DNA from: Sinomicrobium kalidii
GTDB taxonomy: Bacteria; Bacteroidota; Bacteroidia; Flavobacteriales; Flavobacteriaceae
Direction of reading: 5' to 3'
DNA length: 64,000 nucleotides
Assembly (NCBI RefSeq): GCF_021183825.1
Contig: NZ_CP089211.1
Span: forward strand, 5,190,501-5,254,500
Shown: in pieces, positions 40,954 to 50,586 of the stretch
Numbering within the stretch: the first letter of the stretch is position 1
Layout: every line of letters starts with the position of its first letter
Notes under the pieces: model-generated
The model's database searches: none
The model's input: only the letters and a program-made list of their open reading frames with translations
Told to the model about the DNA's origin: nothing
Translations under genes and position numbers: made by a program

Positions 40954-42762
40954 ATGGAAACACAAACAGAAAAAGACAATATCCTTCGCGGCGGACAGTT
41001 TATCGTAAAAGAAACATCATGCGAAGATGTTTTTACTCCCGAGGATTTTTCGGAAGAACAAAAGATGATGCGCGATACGGTAAAAGATTTTATAGACCGG
41101 GAAGTATGGCCCAATAAAGAGCGGTTTGAGAAAAAAGACTATGCCTTTACCGAGGAAATTATGCGTAAGGCAGGAGAACTGGGCCTTCTCAGTGTAGCCG
41201 TACCCGAAGCATACAACGGTATGGGAATGGACTTCGTTTCCACCATGCTGGTATGCGATTATATTTCGGGGGCTACCGGTTCCCTGGCTACGGCTTTCGG
41301 AGCACATACAGGAATCGGCACCATGCCCATCCTTCTCTACGGAACGGAAGAACAAAAACAAAAGTATGTGCCCAGACTGGCCACGGGAGAATGGTTCGGC
41401 TGTTACTGCCTCACGGAGCCCGGTGCCGGGAGCGATGCCAATAGCGGGAAAACAAAAGCGGTGCTCAGTGAAGACGGCAAACATTACCTCATATCGGGAC
41501 AGAAAATGTGGATATCCAATGCCGGGTTCTGTGACCTGATGATCGTGTTTGCCCGCATTGAAGATGACAAATACATCACCGGTTTTATCGTAGAATACGA
41601 CCCGGACAACGGAATTACTTTGGGCGAAGAAGAACACAAACTGGGAATCAGGGCCTCCTCTACCCGTCAGGTATTTTTTAATGAGACCAAAGTGCCGGTG
41701 GAAAACATGCTCTCTGAAAGGGGGAATGGTTTTAAAATAGCCATGAACGCCCTGAACATAGGTCGTATAAAACTTGCGGCAGCATGTCTTGACGCACAGC
41801 GGAGGGTGACCACCAATTCGGTAAAATATGCTAACGAACGCGTACAGTTCAACACCCCGATCGCAAATTTCGGGGCCATAAGGGCTAAGCTCGCTGAAAT
41901 GGCGGCCACGGCATATGCCGGTGAATCCGCCTGTTACAGGGCAGCCAAAAATATTGAAGACAGGATAGCCATCAGGAAATCCGACGGCAACAGTCACCAG
42001 GAAGCCGAATTAAAAGGTGTTGAAGAATATGCCATTGAATGTTCCATACTGAAGGTAGCCATTTCGGAAGACATCCAGAACTGTACGGACGAAGGTATAC
42101 AGATTTTCGGAGGTATGGGCTTCTCTGAAGACACTCCCATGGAAGCAGCCTGGAGGGATGCCCGTATTTCCCGTATCTATGAAGGTACCAACGAAATCAA
42201 CCGCATGCTGGCCGTGGGGATGCTTGTCAAAAAGGCCATGAAAGGCCATGTAGACCTCCTTACCCCTGCCCAGAACGTAGCGGACGAACTCCTGGGTATT
42301 CCCTCATTCGATGTTCCCGATTATTCCGAGCTGTTTTCCGAAGAGAAGGAAATGGTGGCCAAACTGAAAAAAGTTTTTCTGATGGTTGCCGGTGCAGCCG
42401 TTCGGAAATACGGTCCGGAACTGGAAGAACACCAGCAGTTGCTCATGGCAGCAGCCGATATCCTCATTGAGATATACATGGCGGAATCCGTGATATTACG
42501 AACAGAAAAACTGGCCCGAAAAGAAGGTGAAGACAAGGCAATTGCACAAATTGCCATGGCAAAACTGTACCTCTATAAAGCCGTGGACATTATCACCCAG
42601 AAAGGAAAAGAAGGCATTGTTTCCTTTGCTGAAGGCGACGAGCAACGCATGATGCTCATGGGACTGAAACGTTTTACAAAATATACAAATATGCCCAACG
42701 TTATAAGTCTGCGGAATACTATCGCGGAAAAACTGGTTGCAGAAAACGAATATTGTTTCTAA
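40954..42762 (+). CDS. fadE: Acyl-CoA dehydrogenase
   Basis: A 602-residue FAD-dependent acyl-CoA dehydrogenase, longer than the ~380-residue type because of a C-terminal extension (~430-602), as in Bacillus FadE-like enzymes. Family signatures are CYCLTEPGAGSDANSG, GQKMWISNAGFCDLM, and QIFGGMGFSEDTPMEAAWRD (shortened: GGMGFSEDTPMEAAWRD) with RISRIYEGTNEI, where the glutamate of YEGT is the expected catalytic base. It performs the first oxidation of beta-oxidation. The upstream start at 40879 overlaps fadA, so ATG 40954 is used. A terminator follows. Confidence 0.93.
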   Translation: METQTEKDNILRGGQFIVKETSCEDVFTPEDFSEEQKMMRDTVKDFIDREVWPNKERFEKKDYAFTEEIMRKAGELGLLSVAVPEAYNGMGMDFVSTMLVCDYISGATGSLATAFGAHTGIGTMPILLYGTEEQKQKYVPRLATGEWFGCYCLTEPGAGSDANSGKTKAVLSEDGKHYLISGQKMWISNAGFCDLMIVFARIEDDKYITGFIVEYDPDNGITLGEEEHKLGIRASSTRQVFFNETKVPVENMLSERGNGFKIAMNALNIGRIKLAAACLDAQRRVTTNSVKYANERVQFNTPIANFGAIRAKLAEMAATAYAGESACYRAAKNIEDRIAIRKSDGNSHQEAELKGVEEYAIECSILKVAISEDIQNCTDEGIQIFGGMGFSEDTPMEAAWRDARISRIYEGTNEINRMLAVGMLVKKAMKGHVDLLTPAQNVADELLGIPSFDVPDYSELFSEEKEMVAKLKKVFLMVAGAAVRKYGPELEEHQQLLMAAADILIEIYMAESVILRTEKLARKEGEDKAIAQIAMAKLYLYKAVDIITQKGKEGIVSFAEGDEQRMMLMGLKRFTKYTNMPNVISLRNTIAEKLVAENEYCF

Positions 42763-42807
42763 TTCCGGTGGTTTTTAATTGCCGGAAGGTTTTGGTTGGT
42801 TGGAAAG

Positions 42808-42834
42808 CGCCCTGCATTGTTCAGGGCGTTTTTT
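42808..42834 (+). terminator. Rho-independent terminator of the fad operon
   Basis: CGCCCTG and CAGGGCG form the stem, followed by TTTTTT. It overlaps the stop region of the convergent ytxJ gene. Confidence 0.85.
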
Positions 42835-43264
42835 AATAGTGCCTATTCATTTCCGGTCCTTCCAACGCCTGAAGTACTTTCTGTGCAGCGATTTCCCCGT
42901 GGGATGCATTGTAAACAACCTTACCGTCCTTCAACAGTAAAAGCTGCGGACTCTCATGCGCGATCCCGAAACGGGAGGCAATAGCATCGGAAATATTCCG
43001 ATACGCCAGCAGGTCCAGGTAATATAAACGTACTTCCTTTTCAGCGTCCATATCACTTTCAAAGTTGCGGTATGCCATACGGCTGATACCACATCGTGTA
43101 CTGTGTTTGAATATAATTACGGGGACCTCCCTGCTCTCCTGTTCTATTTCTTCCAGCTGTTCTTCTGATGTTAACGGGGTCCAATCCAATTCCCTCTTCG
43201 ATGTTTCCTTTCCCCCTTCACCTGCAACTGCCTTTTTTCCAAAAATACTATCAAAAAAACCCAT
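42833..43264 (-). CDS. ytxJ: Bacillithiol system redox protein YtxJ
   Basis: A 143-residue thioredoxin-fold protein of the YtxJ (DUF2847) family: VPVIIFKHSTRCGISRMAY with a single redox cysteine (C58) in place of CxxC, and SPQLLLLKDGKVVYNASHG with the cis-Pro loop. The family is linked to bacillithiol, the thiol of Firmicutes and many Bacteroidota, as a monothiol bacilliredoxin-like protein. Start at ATG 43264 (MGFFDSIFGKK) rather than the upstream ATG. A TACCTTTG promoter element lies upstream. Confidence 0.88.
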   Translation of the reverse strand: MGFFDSIFGKKAVAGEGGKETSKRELDWTPLTSEEQLEEIEQESREVPVIIFKHSTRCGISRMAYRNFESDMDAEKEVRLYYLDLLAYRNISDAIASRFGIAHESPQLLLLKDGKVVYNASHGEIAAQKVLQALEGPEMNRHY

Positions 43265-43302
43265 AACTTTATATTGTAATAATATCGCCTTTGTTAAGAG
43301 TG

Positions 43303-43310
43303 CAAAGGTA
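43303..43310 (-). promoter_or_regulatory. Candidate -7 promoter element of ytxJ
   Basis: Minus-strand TACCTTTG, 38 bp before ATG 43264. Confidence 0.5.
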
Positions 43311-43482
43311 AAATATCCCGGCCATTTATACCTGAAATATGTAAAAAGGATACTCAAAACGGAAATACGTCAAATTGACATCTGTTTTAAAGATTTTACT
43401 GACACAATGTCCGTTTAATCTTATTGGAACGGGAATTGACAGTAAAAAATCGTAATACACAAAAAAAGGAAAAGAATAACAG

Positions 43483-46089
43483 ATGAACCTTAACAATTTT
43501 ACCATAAAATCACAGGAGGCCATCCAGCAGGCACAACAGATTGCCCAGGGATACGGTCATCAGGAAATAGAAAACGAACACCTCTTCAAAGCTATTTTTG
43601 AAGTGGATGAGAATGTACTCCCCTTTCTGCTTAAAAAACTTCAGGTGAATGTCCCGCTGTTGAAACAGATACTGGACAAGACCCTCGAAAGTTTTTCAAA
43701 AGTGGAAGGCGGACAGCTTATGCTCTCCAGGGAAGCGGGAACCGCATTGAACGAAGCCGGTATTATTGCCAAAAAAATGAACGATGAATACGTTTCCATC
43801 GAACATCTGATACTGGCCATTTTTAAATCGAAAAGCAAAGTTGCACAGATCTTAAAGGATCAGGGAGTTACCGAAAAAGCACTAAAGACTGCGATCGATG
43901 AACTCCGGAAAGGTGAAAGGGTTACCTCCGCAGGTGCAGAAGACACCTATAATTCCCTGAACAAATACGCCAAGAACCTCAATCAGCTCGCCAATGACGG
44001 GAAACTCGATCCCGTAATCGGCCGGGACGAGGAAATCCGGCGGGTACTGCAGATTCTGTCACGACGTACCAAGAACAACCCCATGCTTGTAGGTGAACCC
44101 GGAGTGGGAAAAACCGCTATTGCTGAAGGGCTGGCACACCGGATCATCCAGGGAGACATTCCGGAAAACCTCAGGGACAAGGAGATCTATTCCCTCGACA
44201 TGGGGGCACTCATCGCCGGAGCCAAATACAAGGGTGAATTTGAAGAGCGCCTGAAATCAGTGATCAAGGAAGTCACTTCGTCCGACGGCAATATCGTAAT
44301 GTTTATAGACGAGATACACACCTTGGTCGGTGCCGGCGGCGGTGAAGGCGCAATGGACGCGGCAAACATACTCAAACCCGCCCTCGCCCGCGGTGAACTC
44401 AGGGCCATAGGGGCCACTACCCTGGACGAGTACCAGAAATATTTTGAAAAGGACAAGGCTCTCGAACGGCGTTTTCAGAAAGTCATGGTAGATGAACCCG
44501 ATACCGAAAGTGCCGTTTCCATACTCCGGGGGATCAAGGAAAAGTATGAAACCCACCACAAGGTGAGGATCAAGGACGAGGCCATTATCGCTGCTGTAGA
44601 ATTATCACAGCGTTACATCACCAACAGGTTCCTTCCGGACAAGGCCATCGACCTCATGGACGAAGCGGCATCGAGACTGCGTATGGAGATCAATTCCAAA
44701 CCCGAGGAACTCGACGTTCTGGACAGGAAGGTCATGCAGCTCGAAATAGAGATTGAGGCCATAAAACGCGAGAATGACGAAGACAAGCTCAAGACCCTGA
44801 ACGCCGACCTTGCCAACCTGAAGGAAGACAGAAATGAGATCTATGCCAAATGGCAGAGTGAAAAAGAGGTTGTAGATAACATCCAGAATGCCAAGGAAGC
44901 CATAGAGAACTATAAAATCGAGGCAGAACGTGCGGAACGGGAAGGCGATTACGGGAAAGTAGCCGAACTGCGTTACGGAAAGATCAAGGAAACCCAGGAA
45001 AAGCTGGATGATCTTCAGGAACAGCTCGCACGGCAGCAGGAAGGCGGCAGTTCGCTGATCAAGGAAGAAGTCACCAATGAAGACATTGCAGAAATTGTGG
45101 CGAAATGGACAGGCATCCCCGTAACCAAAATGTTGCAGAGCGACCGGGAAAAACTGTTGCAGCTCGAAGACGAATTGCACAAAAGGGTGATCGGACAGGA
45201 TGAGGCCATACAAGCTGTATCGAACGCCATCCGGCGAAGCCGTGCGGGGTTACAGGACGAAAAACGCCCCATCGGTTCGTTCCTGTTCCTCGGCACTACC
45301 GGAGTGGGTAAAACCGAACTGGCAAAGGCTCTTGCGGAATACCTGTTCGATGACGAAAGTGCCATCACCCGTATTGATATGAGCGAATACCAGGAACGCC
45401 ATGCCGTGAGCAGGCTTGTCGGGGCACCTCCGGGATATGTAGGGTATGATGAAGGCGGACAGCTTACCGAGGCGGTAAGGCGCAAGCCCTACTCGGTGGT
45501 TTTGCTGGATGAGATCGAAAAGGCGCATCCCGACACCTTTAACATATTGCTTCAGGTGCTGGATGAAGGTCGATTGACGGACAATAAAGGACGCCTGGCC
45601 GATTTTAAAAACACCATTATCATAATGACCAGTAACCTGGGAAGCCATATCATACAGGAAAAATTCGAGGCGGTAAAAGATGTATTCAGTGCCACCGAAG
45701 CGGCCAAAACAGAAGTGCTCGGATTACTGAAACAGACGGTAAGACCCGAATTCCTGAACCGTATTGACGACATTATCATGTTTACACCCATTTCGGAGGA
45801 CGACATCAAGGAAATTGTCAGGTTACAGTTGAAAAATGTCATTAAAATGATTGCAAAACAACACATTGTCCTGGATGCTACGGAAGAGGCCATTGCCTAC
45901 CTGGCCAGGAAAGGATATGATCCCCAGTTTGGTGCACGTCCGGTAAAACGGGTTATACAGCGGGAAGTACTCAATGAGCTTTCCAGGGAAATCCTGAGCG
46001 GAAAAGTGTCTTCCGACAGTATCATCCTGCTGGACGAATTTGACAGCAAACTCGTATTCCGAAATCAGCTGGATACTGCCGGGGAATAA
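43483..46089 (+). CDS. clpB: ATP-dependent chaperone ClpB
   Basis: An 868-residue Hsp100 disaggregase that works with DnaK. Layout: N-domain (1-150), first AAA+ module with Walker [14 protein letters not shown] and [13 protein letters not shown] pore loop, a long coiled-coil middle domain (~405-525, rich in E/K/R), second AAA+ module with [13 protein letters not shown] and GYVGYDEGG pore loop, and C-terminal D2-small domain. The middle domain length separates it from ClpC. Single gene followed by a terminator. Confidence 0.97.
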   Translation: MNLNNFTIKSQEAIQQAQQIAQGYGHQEIENEHLFKAIFEVDENVLPFLLKKLQVNVPLLKQILDKTLESFSKVEGGQLMLSREAGTALNEAGIIAKKMNDEYVSIEHLILAIFKSKSKVAQILKDQGVTEKALKTAIDELRKGERVTSAGAEDTYNSLNKYAKNLNQLANDGKLDPVIGRDEEIRRVLQILSRRTKNNPMLVGEPGVGKTAIAEGLAHRIIQGDIPENLRDKEIYSLDMGALIAGAKYKGEFEERLKSVIKEVTSSDGNIVMFIDEIHTLVGAGGGEGAMDAANILKPALARGELRAIGATTLDEYQKYFEKDKALERRFQKVMVDEPDTESAVSILRGIKEKYETHHKVRIKDEAIIAAVELSQRYITNRFLPDKAIDLMDEAASRLRMEINSKPEELDVLDRKVMQLEIEIEAIKRENDEDKLKTLNADLANLKEDRNEIYAKWQSEKEVVDNIQNAKEAIENYKIEAERAEREGDYGKVAELRYGKIKETQEKLDDLQEQLARQQEGGSSLIKEEVTNEDIAEIVAKWTGIPVTKMLQSDREKLLQLEDELHKRVIGQDEAIQAVSNAIRRSRAGLQDEKRPIGSFLFLGTTGVGKTELAKALAEYLFDDESAITRIDMSEYQERHAVSRLVGAPPGYVGYDEGGQLTEAVRRKPYSVVLLDEIEKAHPDTFNILLQVLDEGRLTDNKGRLADFKNTIIIMTSNLGSHIIQEKFEAVKDVFSATEAAKTEVLGLLKQTVRPEFLNRIDDIIMFTPISEDDIKEIVRLQLKNVIKMIAKQHIVLDATEEAIAYLARKGYDPQFGARPVKRVIQREVLNELSREILSGKVSSDSIILLDEFDSKLVFRNQLDTAGE

Positions 46090-46111
46090 TAAAAATCATA
46101 TAGGTACAAAC

Positions 46112-46144
46112 AAAAAATAGCGGGAATTTACCCGCTATTTTTTG
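46112..46144. terminator. Bidirectional terminator between clpB and the TPR gene
   Basis: AAAATAGCGGG and CCCGCTATTTT form a stem with A and T runs on both sides. Confidence 0.85.
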
Positions 46145-46170
46145 TTTTTTAATATGCCGCCTTCCGGTCA

Positions 46171-47448
46171 CTATTCCATAGTATCCAGCTTCGCCTTCAT
46201 TTCTTTGTATTTGGCATCTTCCCCGATTGAACCGTATATGTTCATCAGTGTTTTTGTGGCTTCAACACTCTCCGGGTTTATTTCCAGTAATTTTTGAAGG
46301 TAAGGAATAGCCTCTTTGTACAGCCCTTCCCTTTTCTTTTTCAGTTCGTCATAGCGTTTGTTATCCGCCTGCGAAGTTCCCAGACTGTTCATTTCGTCTA
46401 CTATGGCTACTTCCTCGCCCAACACCAGGGAAGCCATGTTCATGTAGCTGGCTTCGTATTCGGGATCGAGTTCGATGGCCTTTTCATAATATTTTCTGGC
46501 CTGTTCCTTATTTCCCTGTTCGGCGCTGATAACCCCAAGGTTGTAATAGAGCATGGGATTAGTCGGGTCTTTTTCAATGGCCTGTTCCATAACCTCTCTG
46601 AACTTGTCTTTCTGTCCAAGTTTAATGTAAAGGTTGGCCTCGGTCATAAGGAGGTTAATATCTTCCGGATCCACTTTTCTCGCCTCTTGCACCGCTTCAA
46701 TAGCTTTTTCACTATCCCCTTTCTGCGAATAGATCAGGGCAATGTTTTTCACGATCTCAGGAAGCCTGGACTCCGTTTTCTCTTCTTCGGGTTTTTCGTG
46801 CGTCCCTGCCTTTACCATAAGGTCGCGTTGTTCCTTGGTGGGAAGTTCTTCACGTTCACCGCTTTCTTTATTTGTCGCATAGTACTTGGTCGTTTCACCG
46901 GTGTACCCGAGCTCTTTCAGTTCCACGTAATATTTCAGTGCGGTATCATAATCTTCTCCGTTCACCGCACTGGAAGCAGCGTAGTACAGGTAATCCTGGT
47001 TATTGGTGTCCAGTTGATAGGCCATGTACAGTTTTTTAGCTGCAGCTGCGTAATCCTGGTTCTGATTGTCTTCCACGGCAGAATTCACAAGATCAGCTGA
47101 AATGGACTGGATGAGCTGGGAAGCTTCTCCGGTATATTTTTCTCTTCCGGACTCTTTTTCCACGGCGATAAGGTCCTTGAATGATTGTACTGCGTCCTGA
47201 TAGGCCACATCAGTATTTACACCTTTTTTTGCTTCCTCATAATTTAATTTTCCGTCCAGGAAATAATATTGTGCCTTGTACTTGTCATCGGCAGAAGAAA
47301 TAGCCCCTTCTACACTTTGCAAAGCAGACTTGGCTTCCTCAATATTTCCCTTCTTCAATGCTTTTTCCGCATCCCTGAGTTCTTTCCGCTGTGCAATGGA
47401 CAGCGTAGAAATCAACAAGGCAGAAAAAATAAAAATTTTTTTCTTCAT
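46171..47448 (-). CDS. Periplasmic tetratricopeptide repeat protein
   Basis: A 425-residue protein with a signal peptide (KIFIFSALLISTLSIAQ) and several TPR units, e.g. PEDINLLMTEANLYIKLGQ and PMLYYNLGVISAEQGNKEQA followed by RKYYEKAIELDPEYEASYMN. TPR arrays mediate protein-protein contacts. Flavobacterial genomes often have such a protein next to gyrA, as here (115 bp gap, same strand), so the order may be conserved. Partner unknown. Confidence 0.87.
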   Translation of the reverse strand: MKKKIFIFSALLISTLSIAQRKELRDAEKALKKGNIEEAKSALQSVEGAISSADDKYKAQYYFLDGKLNYEEAKKGVNTDVAYQDAVQSFKDLIAVEKESGREKYTGEASQLIQSISADLVNSAVEDNQNQDYAAAAKKLYMAYQLDTNNQDYLYYAASSAVNGEDYDTALKYYVELKELGYTGETTKYYATNKESGEREELPTKEQRDLMVKAGTHEKPEEEKTESRLPEIVKNIALIYSQKGDSEKAIEAVQEARKVDPEDINLLMTEANLYIKLGQKDKFREVMEQAIEKDPTNPMLYYNLGVISAEQGNKEQARKYYEKAIELDPEYEASYMNMASLVLGEEVAIVDEMNSLGTSQADNKRYDELKKKREGLYKEAIPYLQKLLEINPESVEATKTLMNIYGSIGEDAKYKEMKAKLDTME

Positions 47449-47562
47449 GAGTCTTGAATTAAAATAAGTTTTTAGTTCTTTAATTATATCCGTTTTAACA
47501 ACGGCTCAAGATTAGGTTTATTTTCTGATATTTTCCAAAAACAGATTAAAACTTTAACAAAT

Positions 47563-50085
47563 TTAATCATTTGTTTCCATATTGTCGGCTTCAGCACTTT
47601 CGATATCTTCGTCTGTAGTATCTTCTTCGCGCATTACCTTGGCTACGGCAGCAATGGAATCCTTGCCTTTAATATTGATGAGTCTGACCCCTTGTGTGGC
47701 ACGCCCCATAACGCGTAAATCACTCACATTGAGACGTATGGCGATTCCGGATTTATTAATGATCATCAGGTCATCCGAATCTGTAACACTTTTAATGGCC
47801 ACTAATTTACCGGTTTTTTCCGTAATAGAAATGGTTTTCACCCCTTTTCCTCCCCTGTTTGTAATGCGGTAGATGGGTGTACCGTCTTCGGGGTCCTCTA
47901 TAAAGGTGCGTTTTCCGTAACCGTTTTCAGACACTACCAGGACACTTTCTTCCTGCGGATTATTTACTGTGATCATTCCGACCACCTCGTCGGATTCATC
48001 AGCCAGCCTTATACCCCTTACCCCGGAAGCGTTCCTTCCCATGGGCCTGGTCTTTTCTTCTTCAAAACGAACGGCCTTTCCTGATCTCACGGCCAGCATT
48101 ACCTGGCTGTTACCCGTAGTGAGTTTGGCTTCCAGCAGCTCGTCGTCTTCCCGGATGGTGATCGCGTTAATACCGTTTTGCCGTGGACGGGAATACTGTT
48201 CCAGCGAAGTCTTTTTCACGACTCCCTTCTTGGTTGCCATAATCACATAGTGGCTGTTGATGTATTCTTCGTCCTTGAGGTCCTTTGTACAGATAAACGC
48301 TTTTACCTTATCGTCCTGTGATATATTGATCAGGTTCTGTATGGCTCTTCCCTTGGAGGTTTTGGTCCCTTCCGGAACTTCGTAGACCCTCAGCCAGAAA
48401 CATTTTCCTTTCTGGGTAAAAAACAGCATGTACTGGTGATTGGTTCCCACAAAAAGATCTTCAAGAAAATCTTCATTTCGTGTGGTAGAGGCTTTTTGTC
48501 CTACGCCTCCCCTGTTCTGGGTCTTGTATTCCGTAAGCGGGGTTCGCTTAATATATCCGGCATGGGAAATAGTAATAACTACCTGCTCATCCGGTATCAT
48601 GTCCTCTATGCTGAGGTCGCCTCCTGCGTATTCGATGGTCGACCTTCTGGGGTCACCGTACTTACTCCTGATCTCCTCGAGCTCTTCCTTAATGATCTCC
48701 ATCCTTCGTTCCTTACGGGCCAGGATATCCTTGAGTTCTTCGATCAGTTTCTTGATGTCTTCGTATTCGGCGCGGAGCTTGTCCTGTTCCAGACCGGTGA
48801 GTTGTCGTAAACGCATCTCAACAATGGCCCGGGCCTGTACCTCGGACAGTGAGAACCGCTCTATAAGTTTTTCCCTGGCTTCTTCCGCATTATTCGATGC
48901 ACGGATCAGGGCAATAACTTCATCTATATTATCCGAAGCAATAATAAGCCCTTCCAGGATATGTGCCCGTTCTTCCGCTTTTCTCAGTTCATATTCGGTC
49001 CTTCTCACCACTACCTCATGCCGATGCTCCACAAAGTGGTGGATCATGTCCTTGAGGTTGAGTAATTGCGGCCGGCCTTTCACCAGTGCGATATTATTGA
49101 CACTGAATGAAGATTGCAGCGAAGTGTACTTATATAATGTGTTGAGTACAATGTTTGGTATGGCATCGCGTTTCAGCACATATACAATACGCATCCCGTT
49201 ACGGTCGGATTCGTCCCGGATATTGGCAATACCTTCCAGTTTCTTATCATTGACCAACTCGGCGGTTTTCTTGATCATCTCCGCTTTGTTCACCTGATAG
49301 GGAATTTCCGTAACCACAATGCACTCACGCCCCTGCACCTCTTCTATGATTGCCTTGGCACGGATAACCACTCTTCCTTTTCCGGTCTTAAAGGCTTCTT
49401 TTACGCCGTCGTAACCGTAAATAATTCCACCTGTGGGAAAATCCGGGGCTTTGACGTGCTGAATGAGCTCGTCTACTTCAATGTCATTGTTATCAATATA
49501 AGCGATGGTGCCGTCCACCACTTCCGCCAGATTGTGCGGCGGCATATTGGTGGCCATCCCCACGGCAATCCCCGATGCTCCGTTTATCAGGAGATTGGGT
49601 ACCCGGGTAGGTAATACCGAAGGTTCTTTGAGCGTATCGTCAAAGTTGAGCGTGTGATCAACTGTCTCTTTGTCTATGTCTGCCAACATGTCTTCCGAGA
49701 TCTTGCGCATCCGCGCCTCGGTATAACGCATTGCGGCAGGCGGGTCACCGTCTACAGAACCGAAATTACCCTGGCCGTCAACCATCATATAACGCAGGCT
49801 CCATTCCTGGGCCATCCGTACCATGGCGTCGTATACCGACGTATCCCCGTGCGGATGGTACTTACCCAAAACCTCTCCTACTATTCTGGCCGATTTCTTA
49901 TACGACCTGTTGCTCAGCACCCCGAGCTCATGCATTCCAAACAAAACCCTTCTGTGCACGGGCTTTAGTCCGTCCCTCACATCGGGAAGGGCACGTGACA
50001 CAATGACCGACATCGAATAATCGATGTAAGCGGACTTCATCTCGTCCTCTATATTAATAGGTATCAGCTTTTCTCCTTCTGCCAT
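47563..50085 (-). CDS. gyrA: DNA gyrase subunit A
   Basis: An 840-residue type IIA topoisomerase subunit that introduces negative supercoils with GyrB. The catalytic tyrosine is Y121 in [10 protein letters not shown]. The quinolone-resistance region reads [13 protein letters not shown], with Thr at the position of E. coli Ser83 and Asp at Asp87. The GyrA-box of the C-terminal wheel is [15 protein letters not shown], and a short acidic tail ([13 protein letters not shown]) ends the protein. Full length. Confidence 0.97.
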   Translation of the reverse strand: MAEGEKLIPINIEDEMKSAYIDYSMSVIVSRALPDVRDGLKPVHRRVLFGMHELGVLSNRSYKKSARIVGEVLGKYHPHGDTSVYDAMVRMAQEWSLRYMMVDGQGNFGSVDGDPPAAMRYTEARMRKISEDMLADIDKETVDHTLNFDDTLKEPSVLPTRVPNLLINGASGIAVGMATNMPPHNLAEVVDGTIAYIDNNDIEVDELIQHVKAPDFPTGGIIYGYDGVKEAFKTGKGRVVIRAKAIIEEVQGRECIVVTEIPYQVNKAEMIKKTAELVNDKKLEGIANIRDESDRNGMRIVYVLKRDAIPNIVLNTLYKYTSLQSSFSVNNIALVKGRPQLLNLKDMIHHFVEHRHEVVVRRTEYELRKAEERAHILEGLIIASDNIDEVIALIRASNNAEEAREKLIERFSLSEVQARAIVEMRLRQLTGLEQDKLRAEYEDIKKLIEELKDILARKERRMEIIKEELEEIRSKYGDPRRSTIEYAGGDLSIEDMIPDEQVVITISHAGYIKRTPLTEYKTQNRGGVGQKASTTRNEDFLEDLFVGTNHQYMLFFTQKGKCFWLRVYEVPEGTKTSKGRAIQNLINISQDDKVKAFICTKDLKDEEYINSHYVIMATKKGVVKKTSLEQYSRPRQNGINAITIREDDELLEAKLTTGNSQVMLAVRSGKAVRFEEEKTRPMGRNASGVRGIRLADESDEVVGMITVNNPQEESVLVVSENGYGKRTFIEDPEDGTPIYRITNRGGKGVKTISITEKTGKLVAIKSVTDSDDLMIINKSGIAIRLNVSDLRVMGRATQGVRLINIKGKDSIAAVAKVMREEDTTDEDIESAEADNMETND

Positions 50086-50586
50086 ATTAAAAAAATTAAT
50101 TATAAAGGTTTAATTTCAAATCGAGCCAATATACGGATTTTATAGACTTTACTGATGTAAAACACCTTCCTTTTTTAAGCATTTTATCAACAACAGGAAG
50201 GAACCGCAGGGTATGGTATTATTTTTGCTGATTACCAGTATATTTGCGGGTTTCACAACTGCGAAACAACAACATCCCGACATGGGATTTTCACGGTTTC
50301 CGGGCAATTCCGGAGTATTCCCCGAAAAGAAAAACAATACTTTCTCGCAAAGAGAAACGCAAAAAACACGGCAACCTGCGAGCCCTTGCCACACCCCGTG
50401 TGGCGGTTGATAAATTGCACGTTAAAAATTTTTGTTTTTCATAGATTTTTCGTCTATTAGCAATACGTTCCATTTCAAAGGGTATAGTTTTTGTAATAGT
50501 GTTGTAGATTTTTATTATTTTTAAACCTGACTCCCCGTTAGCTGTACCGAAAAACACCCCGGGGATATTTGAAAGGAGATAATATT
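50086..50586. other. Divergent gyrA-clpC intergenic region
   Basis: About 500 bp between the two starts. A compact hairpin GCCACAC-CCC-GTGTGGC lies at about 50388-50404. Several short frames are open here but none looks like a protein. The clpC start is preceded by GAAAGGAGAT, an unusually good Shine-Dalgarno for this genome. Confidence 0.5.
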